A DNA stretch of 64,000 nt from an uncultured Collinsella sp. (GCA_900542175.1 UQNC01000005.1:5797-69796), one strand, 5' to 3'; counted from the stretch's first letter, positions 28,186-37,313 are shown. Notes: a model not told the origin generated them from the sequence alone. Program-made: numbers and translations.

Positions 28186-29433
28186 CTAGATCAGGTCCTC
28201 CGCATCATCGAAGGCGTCGGTGTCGTGGACACCGCAGAAACGGGAGCCGGGACGAGCCTGGTTGCGGCACTGGACGCCGTCCTCGGACACGTACTCGCAG
28301 CGACGGACGTCCTCGTCCTCCTCGTCACCGATCAGGTCGGCGGCGGGCTCCTCGTGAACGGGAACGTTCTTGAGGATGTCGGCGGCAAGCGTCTCGGACT
28401 TGATGTCGATGTGCCAGCCGGTCAGGCGCGCGGCGAGGCGGGCGTTCTGGCCCTCCTTGCCGATGGCGAGGGACAGCTGGTCGTCGGGCACGATGACGCC
28501 GGCGTAGGCCTTCTCCTCGTCGATGAGGACGCGGGTGACCTTGGCAGGCGACAGGGCGTTGGCGACGTAGACGGCAGGATCGGCATCCCACAGGATGACG
28601 TCGACGCGCTCGCCACGCAGCTCGCCCACGACAGCGCGAACACGGCTGCCCTTGGGGCCGACGCAGGCGCCCACGGGATCCAGACGGTCGTCGAGCGAGT
28701 GGACGGCTACCTTGGAACGCTGGCCGGGCTCGCGGGCGATCGACTTGATCTGGACGGTGCCCTCATAGATCTCGGGCACCTCCTGCTCAAACAGACGACG
28801 CATGAGCTCGGGGTGGGTGCGGGAGATGACAATCGGCGGACGGCTGTGCTCGCCGCGAACCGGTTGCAGGTTGGAGTTGGGGTCGCGTACGTCGATGATC
28901 ACGGCCTTGATGTGCTGGTTGTGCAGGTAGCGCTCGCCCATCGGGCGCTCGTTGCGCTCGTTCTCGTAACGGCGCTGGTCGAAGTGCGGCAGCTCGGCCT
29001 CGACGCCCTCGCGGATCTTGACGATCGTGAAGTCGGGCGTGGACTGCAGCACGGTGCCGCTGATGAGGTCACCGATGCGGCCGGAGAACTCCTCGTAGAT
29101 CTGCTCGCGGGCGGAGTTGCGCACGATGGCGTTGATCTCGGCCTTGGCGTGCTGGGCGGCGATGCGGCTCGTGTTCTTGGGGGTGACGTCGATCTCCTCG
29201 AACTCGGTGAAGTTGCCCTCCTCGTCCATGGAATCGTCGATCGGCTCCAGGCGGTAGACGTAGATCTTGCCGGTGGTGCGGTCGATTGTCACCTTGGCGC
29301 CCCACTCAAGATGCAGAATCTCGGCATAGCTCTTGGCGAGCGACTGCTCCAGGCGGTCGATCAGGTAGAGCTGGTCGATGTGCTTCTCCTGGCAAAGCTC
29401 CATCAGGGCGGACATCATGTCGGATGCTGCCAT
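28186..29433 (-). CDS. nusA: Transcription factor NusA with Cys-rich C-terminal tail
   Basis: 415 residues starting at the ATG at 29433 (GGAAGGA upstream). Domain order is N-terminal RNA-polymerase domain, S1 ([16 protein letters not shown]), then KH1 and KH2 ([24 protein letters not shown] and [21 protein letters not shown]). The last 60 residues are acidic and contain C-x9-C-x10-C-x2-H (from [13 protein letters not shown] to FCGVHD), a possible small zinc-binding module that is not part of standard NusA. The gene follows rimP by one base. NusA is known to autoregulate this operon in other bacteria. Confidence 0.95.
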   Translation of the reverse strand: MAASDMMSALMELCQEKHIDQLYLIDRLEQSLAKSYAEILHLEWGAKVTIDRTTGKIYVYRLEPIDDSMDEEGNFTEFEEIDVTPKNTSRIAAQHAKAEINAIVRNSAREQIYEEFSGRIGDLISGTVLQSTPDFTIVKIREGVEAELPHFDQRRYENERNERPMGERYLHNQHIKAVIIDVRDPNSNLQPVRGEHSRPPIVISRTHPELMRRLFEQEVPEIYEGTVQIKSIAREPGQRSKVAVHSLDDRLDPVGACVGPKGSRVRAVVGELRGERVDVILWDADPAVYVANALSPAKVTRVLIDEEKAYAGVIVPDDQLSLAIGKEGQNARLAARLTGWHIDIKSETLAADILKNVPVHEEPAADLIGDEEDEDVRRCEYVSEDGVQCRNQARPGSRFCGVHDTDAFDDAEDLI

Positions 29434-29434
29434 C

Positions 29435-29929
29435 TTACTTTCCTTCCTTCGCGGGCTTGAAGTCATAGGTGGGCTTCAACTTGCACTTTTTAACATCAGA
29501 GAAATCGAGGGTAACGGACTCGCCGTCCTCGAGCTCGAGGGTCACGTTCGTCTCGGTGGCGGTGGCAATCTTGCCGGCGTACTTGCGACGGCCCTCGGTG
29601 GCGGTAGAGGTGAGCTCGCAGTTCTCGCCCACAAAGCGGGCAAAGTCACTCGGGCGGCGCAGCGGGCGCGCCATACCCGGGCTCGACACCTCGAGCGTAT
29701 AGCTCGAAGAGATGGGGTCGAGCTCCTCAATCACATCGCCGACCCACTTGGTGTTGGCCGTGACGTCGTTGAGCGACAGGCTCTGACCCTCGGCACCCTC
29801 GATACGCACGCGCACGCAGGGGGCCTTGGTGGCACCCACGAGCTCGACGTCGACGATGTCGACATCGTGCTGGGGAGCGACGGCCTCGAGCGCGTCGATG
29901 ATCGCCTGCTCGGTCTTGGTCTTGACCAT
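29435..29929 (-). CDS. rimP: Ribosome maturation factor RimP
   Basis: 164 residues, needed for 30S assembly. The ATG at 29929 has GGAGG eight bases upstream. Typical sequence: VDIVDVELVGATKAPCVRVRIE, the LEVSSPGMARPLRRPSDFARF motif, and a C-terminal SH3-like barrel ending KKCKLKPTYDF. It is the first gene of the rimP-nusA-infB-rbfA-nrnA-truB-ribF-dnaG run. Confidence 0.94.
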   Translation of the reverse strand: MVKTKTEQAIIDALEAVAPQHDVDIVDVELVGATKAPCVRVRIEGAEGQSLSLNDVTANTKWVGDVIEELDPISSSYTLEVSSPGMARPLRRPSDFARFVGENCELTSTATEGRRKYAGKIATATETNVTLELEDGESVTLDFSDVKKCKLKPTYDFKPAKEGK

Positions 29930-29950
29930 TGCGGCACCTCCATCCATACA

Positions 29951-29984
29951 AAAAAGAAGCGGGGCCGAAACCCCACTTCTTTCA
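29951..29984 (-). terminator. Leader attenuator hairpin before rimP
   Basis: Minus-strand AAAGAAGTGGGG pairs with CCCCGCTTCTTT (A-C mismatch on the plus strand becomes a G-T pair) around a TTTCGG-type loop and is followed by TTTTTTG. It lies only about 20 bases before the rimP start and downstream of the promoter at 30008-30036, with no gene in between. It therefore fits an intrinsic terminator inside the operon leader. Confidence 0.7.
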
Positions 29985-30007
29985 ATTACAACTTCATTTG
30001 CAAGCAA

Positions 30008-30036
30008 ACTATACCAATAGCTGCGGAAACGTGCAA
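30008..30036 (-). promoter_or_regulatory. Promoter of the rimP-nusA-infB operon
   Basis: TTGCAC (30031-30036), 17-bp spacer, TATAGT (30008-30013) on the minus strand: a good sigma-70-type promoter. Transcription would start near 30001, giving a leader of about 70 bases that contains the attenuator hairpin. Confidence 0.75.
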
Positions 30037-30298
30037 GCACCGTACGAATCTGCAGGTCAGCGTGCGCACAGCTTCTCCACAAGAATAGGACAATTGGCCG
30101 AGGAGCCCCATGCGACGCACCCTCAACAGCCCCAAAACGGGCCATGCGTCCCAATCCACGGGCCCGTTCGGACCCCAAGGGCATTCCTCCCCGAGCCCCA
30201 ATCGATCAGACTTACGCTAAGGGACATTCCGCAACAAGCCGGCCAGCAAGTCGTGCAACGACGAACCTTTCCAAATCCTCTACGGCAAGGAGGCACCC

Positions 30299-30871
30299 AT
30301 GAAACACCTAGGCACCCTCTGCATGACTGCGCTCGCCATCGCAACGTGCTCGTTGGCCCTCGTGGGCTGCGGCAAGCCGAACAGCAAAACCGGAACATGC
30401 GAACCGGATCGTGGCAGCACCAAAGCCATCGAGAAAACCGAACCCCCGGTAAGCTTCGACAAAATAGACGAAGACATCGACGATCCCCAGGGCTTAGGTC
30501 CCGACCCCCAAGAACAGTTCCCCATCGACCTTGAGGCAGACGAGAACGTCCATGTTACCTGCGTGGGCAAGGACACCGACGGCTATGGCGACGCTGCGCT
30601 CATCTTTACGGTGAACAACAACACCGGTGTCGACATGATGTTTGGCGATGTAGACTCCTATGCCTACGTCAACGGCGTGGTCCGCGATGTGCGCATGCGC
30701 CAGCAGGTCGCAGCAGGCGAGGAAACGCGCGCCACGCTCACCTTTGTTGGCACCTTCGACGACCCGGACTTTGATGTGAACAACGACCTCAACGACATCT
30801 ACCTCAACATTTGGATGTTCGAAGAGGCAACGGGCAACGTTTACTTTAGGGACCTAGTACACATCCCATAG
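30299..30871 (+). CDS. Small secreted lipoprotein, function unknown
   Basis: 190 residues with a lipoprotein signal peptide: MKHLGTLCMTALAIATCSLA followed by the lipobox LVGC, so the mature protein is anchored by its cysteine at about residue 24. The perfect AGGAGG upstream fixes the start. After an acidic Pro-rich spacer comes a beta-rich domain (VHVTCVGKDTDGYGDAALIFTVNNNTGVDMMF ... DVRMRQQVAAGEETRATLTF). The layout resembles the DUF4352/immunoglobulin-like telokin domains of lipoproteins from Gram-positives. I cannot assign a ligand. It is monocistronic and divergent from rimP. Confidence 0.8.
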   Translation: MKHLGTLCMTALAIATCSLALVGCGKPNSKTGTCEPDRGSTKAIEKTEPPVSFDKIDEDIDDPQGLGPDPQEQFPIDLEADENVHVTCVGKDTDGYGDAALIFTVNNNTGVDMMFGDVDSYAYVNGVVRDVRMRQQVAAGEETRATLTFVGTFDDPDFDVNNDLNDIYLNIWMFEEATGNVYFRDLVHIP

Positions 30872-30910
30872 AAGACGGTGCGACGCACCGACTAAGCAGG
30901 ACACACAACA

Positions 30911-30949
30911 AAGACGAGGGGCGATCCCAACGGAATCGCCCCTCGTCTT
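30911..30949. terminator. Bidirectional terminator (lipoprotein/leuS)
   Basis: A 15-bp perfect stem AAGACGAGGGGCGAT with its complement, nine-base loop, followed by TTTTAC on the plus strand and preceded by an A-rich stretch that gives TTTGTTG on the minus strand. It lies between the convergent lipoprotein gene and leuS. Confidence 0.85.
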
Positions 30950-30975
30950 TTACGAGTCAGCTATGCGCGCAGCGC

Positions 30976-33552
30976 TTACTTGACCACCAGGTTGACCAGC
31001 TTGCCGGGCACGCAGATGGCCTTGACGACCGTCTTGCCCTCGAGCCACTTGGCGACGGCGGCCTCGGCGGCAGCCTGCACCTCCTCATTGGAGGCATTGC
31101 GGGGCACCTCGACGCGGCCGCGGACCTTACCAAGCACCTGGACCACGATCTGCACCGTGTCCTCAACGGACTCGGCCAGGTCGAACTCGGGCCAGGCGGC
31201 GGTGTAGACGTTGCCCTCGCAGCCGAGCGCCTCGTGCCACAGCTCGTCGGCCCAGAACGGGCAGATGGGGGCGAGGACGCTCACGATATCCTTAGCCACG
31301 CCGTAGCACATCGCCTTGTCACGGGAAGCGCCCTCAGTAGCATTGAGGTAGGCACTCGCGGCATTGACGAGTTCCATGACGGCCGAGATGGCGGTGTTGA
31401 ACTGGCCGCGATCGAAGTCCTCGGTGCACTTGGCGATGGTGCGGTGACGCTCGCGATAGAGCTTCATCGCAACCTCGTCGAGCGCGGACTTGTCGAAGGC
31501 AACGTTGGCGTCGCCGGACTGGACGAGCTGCCAAACGATACGCCAGGCGCGCTTGATGAAGCGGTTGGCGCCCTCAACGGCCTTGGGATCCCAGTCGAAA
31601 TCCTTCTCGGGCGGGGCGATAAACAGGATCGCCAAACGCATGGTGTCGGCGCCGTAGGGCTCGATGACCGAGCTCGGGGGCACGACATTACCCTTGGACT
31701 TGGACATGGTGTCGCCGTTCTCGTCCTTGACCATGCCCTGGCACAGCAGGTTGGTGAAGGGCTCGTCCACACTCAGCAGGCCCAGGTCGCGCAGCGCCTT
31801 GGTAAAGAAGCGGCTGTAGAGCAGGTGCAGAATGGCGTGCTCGATGCCACCGATGTAGTTATCGACGGGCATCCAACGGTCGGCGGCCTCGCGGGAGAAA
31901 GGCAGCTCGGTGTTGTGCGGGTCGGTATAGCGCAGGTAATACCAGCTGGAGCAAGTGAAGGTGTCCATGGTATCGGACTCGCGCTTGGCCGGGCGGCCGC
32001 AGACCGGGCAGGTGGTCTCGTAGAACTCCTTGCACTCGGCGAGGGTCTCGCCGGCGCCCAGGTCCAGGTTCTCGGGCAGCGTCACCGGCAGCTGGTCCTC
32101 GGGTACGGGGACGATGCCGCAGTGCTCGCAGTGGATGGCTGGGATGGGGTTGCCCCAATAGCGCTGACGGGAAATGAGCCAATCGCGCAGACGGAACTCG
32201 ACCTTGCGACGACCGCAGCCCATGGCCTCGAGGTCGGCCACGATCGCAGCCTCGCCCTCGGAGTGCTTGCCGCCGCGCATGCCGGTGTACTTGCCGGACT
32301 GGACGAGCGTGCCCTCGGCAGCGTGGGCGCAATCCCAGTCGACGGTCTCGGCATGGAAGGTATCGATGGTCTCGCCGCTGGCCTCGACGGCTGCGCGGTC
32401 GTCATCGTCCAGGATGATCGGCACGATCGGCAAATCATACTTGCGTGCGAACTCAAAGTCGCGCTGGTCGCCGCAGGGAACGGCCATGACGGCGCCGGTG
32501 CCGTAGTCGGCAACAACGTAGTCGGCAACCCACACGGGGACCTTCTCGCCGTTGACCGGGTTCACCACGTAGCGGCCGGTAAAGGCACCGTGCTTCTCGA
32601 GGGTGCCCTGGGCACGTTCGACGGCGGAGATATGCTTGGAGTCCTCGACGATCTTGGTCACGGCCTCCTCGTACTCCGTACCCTCGACGAGCTCGTGCAG
32701 ACGCGCGTACTCGGGAGCCAGGACAAAGAAGGAGACACCGAAGAGCGTGTCGGCTCGCGTGGTGAAGACGGTGATCTTACCCTCGTCGCCCTCGATGGGC
32801 TCGCCATCCTGGTCGCACAGGGTAAAGTCGACCTCGGCGCCCTCGGAACGACCGATCCAGTTGGCCTGCATCTGCTTGACGCGCTCGGGCCAGCCGGGGA
32901 GCTTCTCCAGGTCATCGAGCAGCTCCTGAGAGTACTCGGTAATCTTGAAGTACCACTGCTCCAGGTCGCGCTTCTCGGGCTCGGTGCCGCAGCGCCAGCA
33001 CTTGCCCTCGGTGACCTGTTCGTTGGCCAGAACGGTCTTGCAGGTGGGGCACCAGTTGACCGGGTTCTTCTTGCGGTAAACCAGGCCCTTTTCCCACAAC
33101 TTCTCAAAGATCCACTGACCCCAACGGTAATAATCGGGGCTGCAGGTCTTGACCATGCGATCCAGATCGTAGGAGAAGCCCATGCGCTTCATCGTGGCGA
33201 GAGCCTGGTCCATGTTCTTATACGTCCAGGCGGCAGCCTGCGTGTTGTGCTTGATGGCGGCGTTCTCGGCAGGCAGGCCAAAGGCGTCAAAGCCGATAGG
33301 ATGCAGCACGTCGTAGCCGCGCATGCGGGCCTGACGGGCCATCGCGTCGCCGATGGTATAGTTGCGCGCGTGGCCCATGTGCAGGTCGCCCGACGGATAC
33401 GGGAACATCTCGAGGACGTACTTCTTGGGCTTGCTAGCGTCGGTGTCGACGGCAAAGAGGTTGGAGTCCTCCCAGGCCTTCATCCACTTGGACTCAATGG
33501 CCTGCGCGTCGTAGGCAGGGATCTCATCCTTATGATCTGTGCAATCGCACAT
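30976..33552 (-). CDS. leuS: Leucyl-tRNA synthetase
   Basis: 858 residues, class Ia synthetase. The start has AAGGAG five bases upstream. Motifs: [15 protein letters not shown] (HIGH-type motif, residues 58-61), zinc-module cysteines ([13 protein letters not shown] and CWRCG; a second pair CEHCG and CPVCG), the CP1 editing domain with [11 protein letters not shown], and the KMSKS-type MSKSKGNVV. The C-terminal anticodon-binding domain is complete. It belongs to the bacterial LeuRS family. Confidence 0.97.
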   Translation of the reverse strand: MCDCTDHKDEIPAYDAQAIESKWMKAWEDSNLFAVDTDASKPKKYVLEMFPYPSGDLHMGHARNYTIGDAMARQARMRGYDVLHPIGFDAFGLPAENAAIKHNTQAAAWTYKNMDQALATMKRMGFSYDLDRMVKTCSPDYYRWGQWIFEKLWEKGLVYRKKNPVNWCPTCKTVLANEQVTEGKCWRCGTEPEKRDLEQWYFKITEYSQELLDDLEKLPGWPERVKQMQANWIGRSEGAEVDFTLCDQDGEPIEGDEGKITVFTTRADTLFGVSFFVLAPEYARLHELVEGTEYEEAVTKIVEDSKHISAVERAQGTLEKHGAFTGRYVVNPVNGEKVPVWVADYVVADYGTGAVMAVPCGDQRDFEFARKYDLPIVPIILDDDDRAAVEASGETIDTFHAETVDWDCAHAAEGTLVQSGKYTGMRGGKHSEGEAAIVADLEAMGCGRRKVEFRLRDWLISRQRYWGNPIPAIHCEHCGIVPVPEDQLPVTLPENLDLGAGETLAECKEFYETTCPVCGRPAKRESDTMDTFTCSSWYYLRYTDPHNTELPFSREAADRWMPVDNYIGGIEHAILHLLYSRFFTKALRDLGLLSVDEPFTNLLCQGMVKDENGDTMSKSKGNVVPPSSVIEPYGADTMRLAILFIAPPEKDFDWDPKAVEGANRFIKRAWRIVWQLVQSGDANVAFDKSALDEVAMKLYRERHRTIAKCTEDFDRGQFNTAISAVMELVNAASAYLNATEGASRDKAMCYGVAKDIVSVLAPICPFWADELWHEALGCEGNVYTAAWPEFDLAESVEDTVQIVVQVLGKVRGRVEVPRNASNEEVQAAAEAAVAKWLEGKTVVKAICVPGKLVNLVVK

Positions 33553-33578
33553 ATCAGCTCCTTTGTTAGCTGGGTTGG

Positions 33579-33696
33579 GGCGGGGCGTTCTTACCTTTAC
33601 TAGCTACTGCGGACAGTCCTGCTCGCACGAAGAGCACATTAAGTGCTCTTCGGCTCGTGCGGAACTTGCAGCGAGCAAAGGTAAGAACGCCCCGCC
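33579..33696. repeat. Long perfect palindrome upstream of leuS
   Basis: Perfect 20-bp arms (33579-33598 and 33677-33696, core GGGGCGTTCTTACC) enclose an inner hairpin with stem CGAAGAGCAC/GTGCTCTTCG and loop ATTAA. The structure starts 16 bases before the leuS ribosome-binding site, so it is in the leuS leader or the 3' region of the upstream gene. No T-box consensus is seen. Confidence 0.7.
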
Positions 33697-33731
33697 ACAT
33701 CGTTAACTCGCATGATGATAGCAAATACGAC

Positions 33732-33766
33732 AAGCGAGATGCCTGCGACTTGCAGGCATCTCGCTT
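33732..33766 (-). terminator. Terminator-like hairpin between guaB and leuS
   Basis: Perfect 15-bp stem AAGCGAGATGCCTGC with its complement and a five-base loop. It is followed by CTTTATC on the plus strand and TTGTCG on the minus strand, so it lacks a clear T-run. Its position downstream of guaB suggests transcription termination. Confidence 0.55.
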
Positions 33767-33830
33767 TATCTAAATAACGTGGTTGTGAATCAACCGCTAT
33801 TTGTTACCCGCCCAAGCATGGTCGGGTTTT

Positions 33831-33917
33831 CCAAGTGCCGCAGATTGCCGTGAAAGAGGAGCGACGCGTACTTTTGGTACGCGAGCGACGGTTTGAACGG
33901 CAAGGTGCGGTGCTTGG
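33831..33917. repeat. Structured palindromic element, copy 2 (after guaB)
   Basis: Outer arms CCAAGTGCCGCA and TGCGGTGCTTGG pair with one wobble. Inside lies the conserved core (minus strand): TTGCCGTTCAAACCGTCGC, inner stem CGCGTAC/GTACGCG around CAAAA, then GCTCCTCTTTCACGGCAA. Most of the core is identical to the copy at 37.2 kb. Confidence 0.7.
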
Positions 33918-33926
33918 GAAAGCCGT

Positions 33927-35438
33927 TTAGCGGTAGCTGACACTCTGCTGAGAGTCCTTGACGACTACGTCGTGGGCGCCGCCTTCGACGATGGAGGTGG
34001 AGCTCACCAGGGTCAGACGTGCCTTTTCTTGGAGCTCGGGGATCGAGAGGGCGCCGCAGTTGCACATCGTGGACTTGACCTTGTAGAGCGTGCCGCCCAC
34101 GCCGTCCTTGAGGGAACCGGCATAGGGAACGTAGGAGTCGACGCCCTCGACGAAGCTGAGCTTCGCCGCGCCGCCCAGGTCGTAGCGCTGCCAGTTGCGA
34201 GCACGCGCAGAACCCTCGCCCCAGTACTCCTTCATGTACTGGCCGTTGACGTTGACGCGCTCGGTCGGGCTCTCATCGAAGCGGGCGAAGTAGCGACCCA
34301 GCATCATAAAGTCGGCACCCATAGCAAGGGCGAGCGTCATGTGGTAGTCGTATACGATACCGCCGTCGGAGCACACGGGCACGTAAACACCGGTCTCCTC
34401 GTAGTACTCGTCACGGGCGCGGCAGACGTCGATCAGCGCGGTGGCCTGGCCACGACCGATACCCTTGGTCTCGCGAGTGATGCAGATGGAACCGCCGCCG
34501 ATACCGACCTTGATGAAGTCGGCACCGCAGTCGGCCAAGAAGCGGAAGCCCTCGGCGTCGACGACGTTACCGGCACCGACCTTGACGTCCTCGCCGTAGT
34601 TGGCGCGAATCCACTCGATGGTGCGCTTCTGCCACTCACTGAAGCCCTCGGAGGAGTCGATGCACAGGACATCGGCACCAGCCTCGATGAGCAGCGGCAC
34701 GCGCTCGGCATAGTCGCGGGTGTTGATACCGGCGCCGACCATGTAGCGCTTGTCGTTATCGAGCAGCTCGTTGGGGTTGGTCTTGTGGCTGTCGTAGTCC
34801 TTGCGGAAGACGATGCCCATAAGGTGATCGTTATCGTCGACAATAGGCAGGGCGTTGAGCTTGTTGTCCCAAATGACGTCGTTGGCAACCTTGAGGCTGA
34901 TGTTCTTGTCGCCCACGATGAGCTGCTCACGCGGGGTCATGAACTCGGAGACCTTCTTCTGATGGTCATCGCGGCTGGGACGATAGTCACGGCTGGTGAC
35001 GATACCCAGGAGCTTGCCCTTGGGGGTGCCGTCGTCGGTGACCGGCATGGTGGAGTGACCGGTCTTCTCCTTAAGCTCGATGACCTGCTCCATGGTCATG
35101 TCGGGGGTCAGCGTGGAATCGGACTGAACGAAGCCAGCCTTGTGATCCTTGACGGCCTTGACCATAGCGGCCTCGGACTCGGGGGTCTGGGAACCGTAAA
35201 TGAAGGACAGGCCACCCTCGGTAGCGAGCGCGACACCCATGTCGACGCCCGAGACGGACTGCATGATGGCGGAAACCATGGGGATGTTCAGGGTGATTGC
35301 CGGCTTCTCACCGCGCTTGAAGCGGGTTAGCGGCGTCTTAAGAGAGACGTTGTTGGGGATGCACTGCGAGGACGAGTAGCCAGGGACCAGCAGATACTCC
35401 GAAAACGTGTGGGACTCACCGGGAAAGAACGTAGCCAT
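33927..35438 (-). CDS. guaB: IMP dehydrogenase
   Basis: 503 residues; NAD-dependent oxidation of IMP to XMP for GTP synthesis. The TIM barrel is interrupted by a CBS-domain pair (about residues 105-225: [20 protein letters not shown] and [20 protein letters not shown]). The catalytic loop is [20 protein letters not shown], with the active-site cysteine present but GGG/ITRE replacing the common GPGSICTTR. The flap region reads [18 protein letters not shown]. This clostridial-type sequence differs from the shorter GuaB in most bacteria, yet retains all core residues I can check. RBS AAGGAG precedes the ATG. Confidence 0.9.
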   Translation of the reverse strand: MATFFPGESHTFSEYLLVPGYSSSQCIPNNVSLKTPLTRFKRGEKPAITLNIPMVSAIMQSVSGVDMGVALATEGGLSFIYGSQTPESEAAMVKAVKDHKAGFVQSDSTLTPDMTMEQVIELKEKTGHSTMPVTDDGTPKGKLLGIVTSRDYRPSRDDHQKKVSEFMTPREQLIVGDKNISLKVANDVIWDNKLNALPIVDDNDHLMGIVFRKDYDSHKTNPNELLDNDKRYMVGAGINTRDYAERVPLLIEAGADVLCIDSSEGFSEWQKRTIEWIRANYGEDVKVGAGNVVDAEGFRFLADCGADFIKVGIGGGSICITRETKGIGRGQATALIDVCRARDEYYEETGVYVPVCSDGGIVYDYHMTLALAMGADFMMLGRYFARFDESPTERVNVNGQYMKEYWGEGSARARNWQRYDLGGAAKLSFVEGVDSYVPYAGSLKDGVGGTLYKVKSTMCNCGALSIPELQEKARLTLVSSTSIVEGGAHDVVVKDSQQSVSYR

Positions 35439-35631
35439 GTTTCTCCTTTTTCCATGCGACCGGTCGGCTGCAGGCCTCGTAGGACCCAGCCCAACCTTGG
35501 GCGCCCAATACTGGGGAAGTATCTTAACGCACTTTGACTGCTACAATGCATGGTTTAGAAAGAGCACACGAGGGTTTGACGCAGGCTTTGCGTTTGCCCA
35601 GCAAACACTTTAGCGGGGAGACGTGGAGCGT

Positions 35632-35976
35632 ATGAAGTACAAGACGACGGCAAAGTTGGTCATTCAAGCGTGCGACAAGGATTTGCCGGGCGTGTTCGGC
35701 CATGGCTGCGTCTTGCTGCTGCAGGGTATTGCCCGGGAGCACTCACTCAACCGCGCCGCCAAAAGCATGGGCATGGCGTATTCCAAAGCGTGGCGTATTG
35801 TAAACGAAGCGGAAGGCCAGCTAGGCTGTAAGCTCATCGAGCGCGACGGCGCCCGCGGATCCACGCTCACCCCCGCCGGCGAGCGAGCCATAGTGGTCTA
35901 CGAGGAGCTGCAGGCCGACATCAACAACGTCATCGCCACCAAAGCCGACGCCCTCATCGCCAGCATCAAAGAGTAG
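35632..35976 (+). CDS. ModE/LysR-type HTH regulator, single domain
   Basis: 114 residues from the ATG at 35632; a GTG at 35623 with GGGGAG just upstream would add three residues and is equally possible. The sequence LLLQGIAREHSLNRAAKSMGMAYSKAWRIVNEAEGQLGCKLIERDGARGSTLTPAGERAI is a winged HTH of the ModE N-terminal type ('x-x-S-L-N-x-A-A-K-x-M-G-M-S-Y-x-K-A-W'). There is no molybdate-binding MOP domain, so it is a stand-alone DNA-binding protein. A weak promoter (TTGACT, 16 bp, TAGAAA; 35534-35561) lies upstream. It is divergent from guaB; the target is unknown. Confidence 0.8.
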   Translation: MKYKTTAKLVIQACDKDLPGVFGHGCVLLLQGIAREHSLNRAAKSMGMAYSKAWRIVNEAEGQLGCKLIERDGARGSTLTPAGERAIVVYEELQADINNVIATKADALIASIKE

Positions 35977-36015
35977 CCAATTTGGGACGGGGCTTTATCG
36001 CTACACAACCCCTTC

Positions 36016-36092
36016 TCATAAGTTGCGGTGAAATAGGGACTGTTTATGCTGTTAAAGCCGTAAATCAATCCCTATTTCACCGCAACTTATGA
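36016..36092. repeat. 24-bp-arm inverted repeat
   Basis: Two perfectly complementary arms (36016-36039 and 36069-36092, core GTTGCGGTGAAATAGGGA) are separated by a 29-base A/T-rich loop. It lies between the convergent HTH gene and the PLP-enzyme gene. It may act as a terminator, but its length and perfect arms suggest a mobile or repeated extragenic palindrome. Confidence 0.65.
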
Positions 36093-36109
36093 AGTCGAGG
36101 ATGATTTAG

Positions 36110-37102
36110 CTAGTTGCGGAGGGCGTTGTCTAGGGCGGCGGCTATGGTTAGGGGGTCGTCGGTGCCGGCGAAGAGGCGGATGGTTCCCCCCTGCTTGCCG
36201 CGTGGGGCCGAAAGGCGTGTCGTTGCGCCGCCGGCGGGCGACGTGCGGAACTCCCCCGGCAATGTGTCGAACAGCTCACCCGCACTTCGCACGATAAGGT
36301 CAAACTCAACTGCCGGGCCAAAGCCGTGCTCGAGGATTCCCGTTGCAACCGCATGATCGGGATGCGAACCCAGCCCAGGATAGCGAACGTTACACACCAT
36401 CTCGTTAGCAGCCAGATACTCGGCCAGAGCACGGGCGCGATCGAAGTGCGCCTGCATGCGAGCATCGAGCGAGGACAGCCCGCGTTCTAGCACGTCGGTC
36501 TCCTCGGCAGACAGGTCAAGCGCGGGCGCACCGCAGCCCGCAAACAACGCGTGCGCGCACTCTGCGGCGGCATCCACGCGATGGCGCTTAAGCTGCGAGC
36601 GCGCCACCGAAGCGGCGACGAGCTTGCGCGGCGCAACGCCGGCACACACGCGGTCGAGCGCCTCGAGCGAAAGCACGGCGCCCAGACGCAACGGGTTGCA
36701 CCCAAAGACGCCCGACACAGTGTTATCAACCACGAGCAGCGCATGCGACTCACGAGCCGCGCGGCCCAGAGCGCGAAGGTCGGGCACACGCAGACCAAAC
36801 CCGCCGATGGAGTTGACGAACCACCACAGGTGCGGCCCCTCGGCATCAAACGAAGCATCAAAGCCCTCGGACGCAGCAGCAAACGCCGCAGCCGCGGGCT
36901 CCCCCACCAGCGCAACATCGTAGCCATCAAAGCCGCAGGCAAACGCATCGGCAAAGTCGTCCGCAAAGGCCACCAAGCGATCGCCGGGCTGCACAATCCC
37001 CAGCATCGACAGCGCCGCCGGCACATGCGAGGCCGCAACAAGACGCGCCTCACGCGCACCAGCCCTTGCAGCCCAGGCCTCTTCTAACTGTTGCACGTCC
37101 AC
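36110..37102 (-). CDS. Cys/Met-metabolism PLP-fold protein, probably degenerate
   Basis: 330 residues, about 50-70 shorter than active gamma-lyase/synthase relatives. The fold is recognisable by LLVVDNTVSGVFGCNPLRLGA (the DNT aspartate that contacts the PLP pyridine), the GLSSLDARMQAHFDRARALAEYLA segment and the ending GGTIRLFAGTDDP. In active members DNT is followed by a S-x-T-K-Y segment whose lysine binds PLP; here the equivalent stretch reads VLSLEALDRVCAG with no lysine. It may therefore be catalytically dead or have another role. The start is a GTG with weak upstream SD. Confidence 0.75.
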   Translation of the reverse strand: MDVQQLEEAWAARAGAREARLVAASHVPAALSMLGIVQPGDRLVAFADDFADAFACGFDGYDVALVGEPAAAAFAAASEGFDASFDAEGPHLWWFVNSIGGFGLRVPDLRALGRAARESHALLVVDNTVSGVFGCNPLRLGAVLSLEALDRVCAGVAPRKLVAASVARSQLKRHRVDAAAECAHALFAGCGAPALDLSAEETDVLERGLSSLDARMQAHFDRARALAEYLAANEMVCNVRYPGLGSHPDHAVATGILEHGFGPAVEFDLIVRSAGELFDTLPGEFRTSPAGGATTRLSAPRGKQGGTIRLFAGTDDPLTIAAALDNALRN

Positions 37103-37170
37103 GCGACACCGTCCCTTAAATAATAAAACTGAACCAAATTAGCCATCCTGGAAGAGCACGCGCCAGCGAG

Positions 37171-37268
37171 CGGGCAGCGGTCGTGGCGAGGTGCCGTGAA
37201 AGAGGAGCGACGCGTACTTCATGTACGCGAGCGACGGTTTGAGCGGCAGATCGCCCGGCAGATGCCCG
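37171..37268. repeat. Structured palindromic element, copy 3 (after DUF4956)
   Basis: Outer arms CGGGCA/TGCCCG and GCGA-TC-TGCCG/CGGCA-CC-TCGC enclose the same core as the copy at 33.85 kb (minus strand: CTCAAACCGTCGCTCGCGTAC, loop, GTACGCGTCGCTCCTCTTTCA). The inner-stem sequence is nearly identical to that copy while the outer stem differs but still pairs. Confidence 0.7.
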
Positions 37269-37283
37269 CGCAGCGTCGAGCGG

Positions 37284-37307
37284 TCCGGCGTTCGTTAGAA
37301 CGCCGGA
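37284..37307 (-). terminator. Hairpin after the DUF4956 gene
   Basis: Ten-base-pair stem TCCGGCGTTC/GAACGCCGGA with a four-base loop, seven bases after the stop codon. It matches the rpoD terminator hairpin in all but two compensating positions. Confidence 0.6.
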
Positions 37308-37313
37308 ACAAAA

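Noticed and set aside
33553..33700. T-box leader for leuS
   Set aside because: No AGGGTGGNACCGCG-like antiterminator sequence or specifier loop is visible; the palindrome has a different layout.
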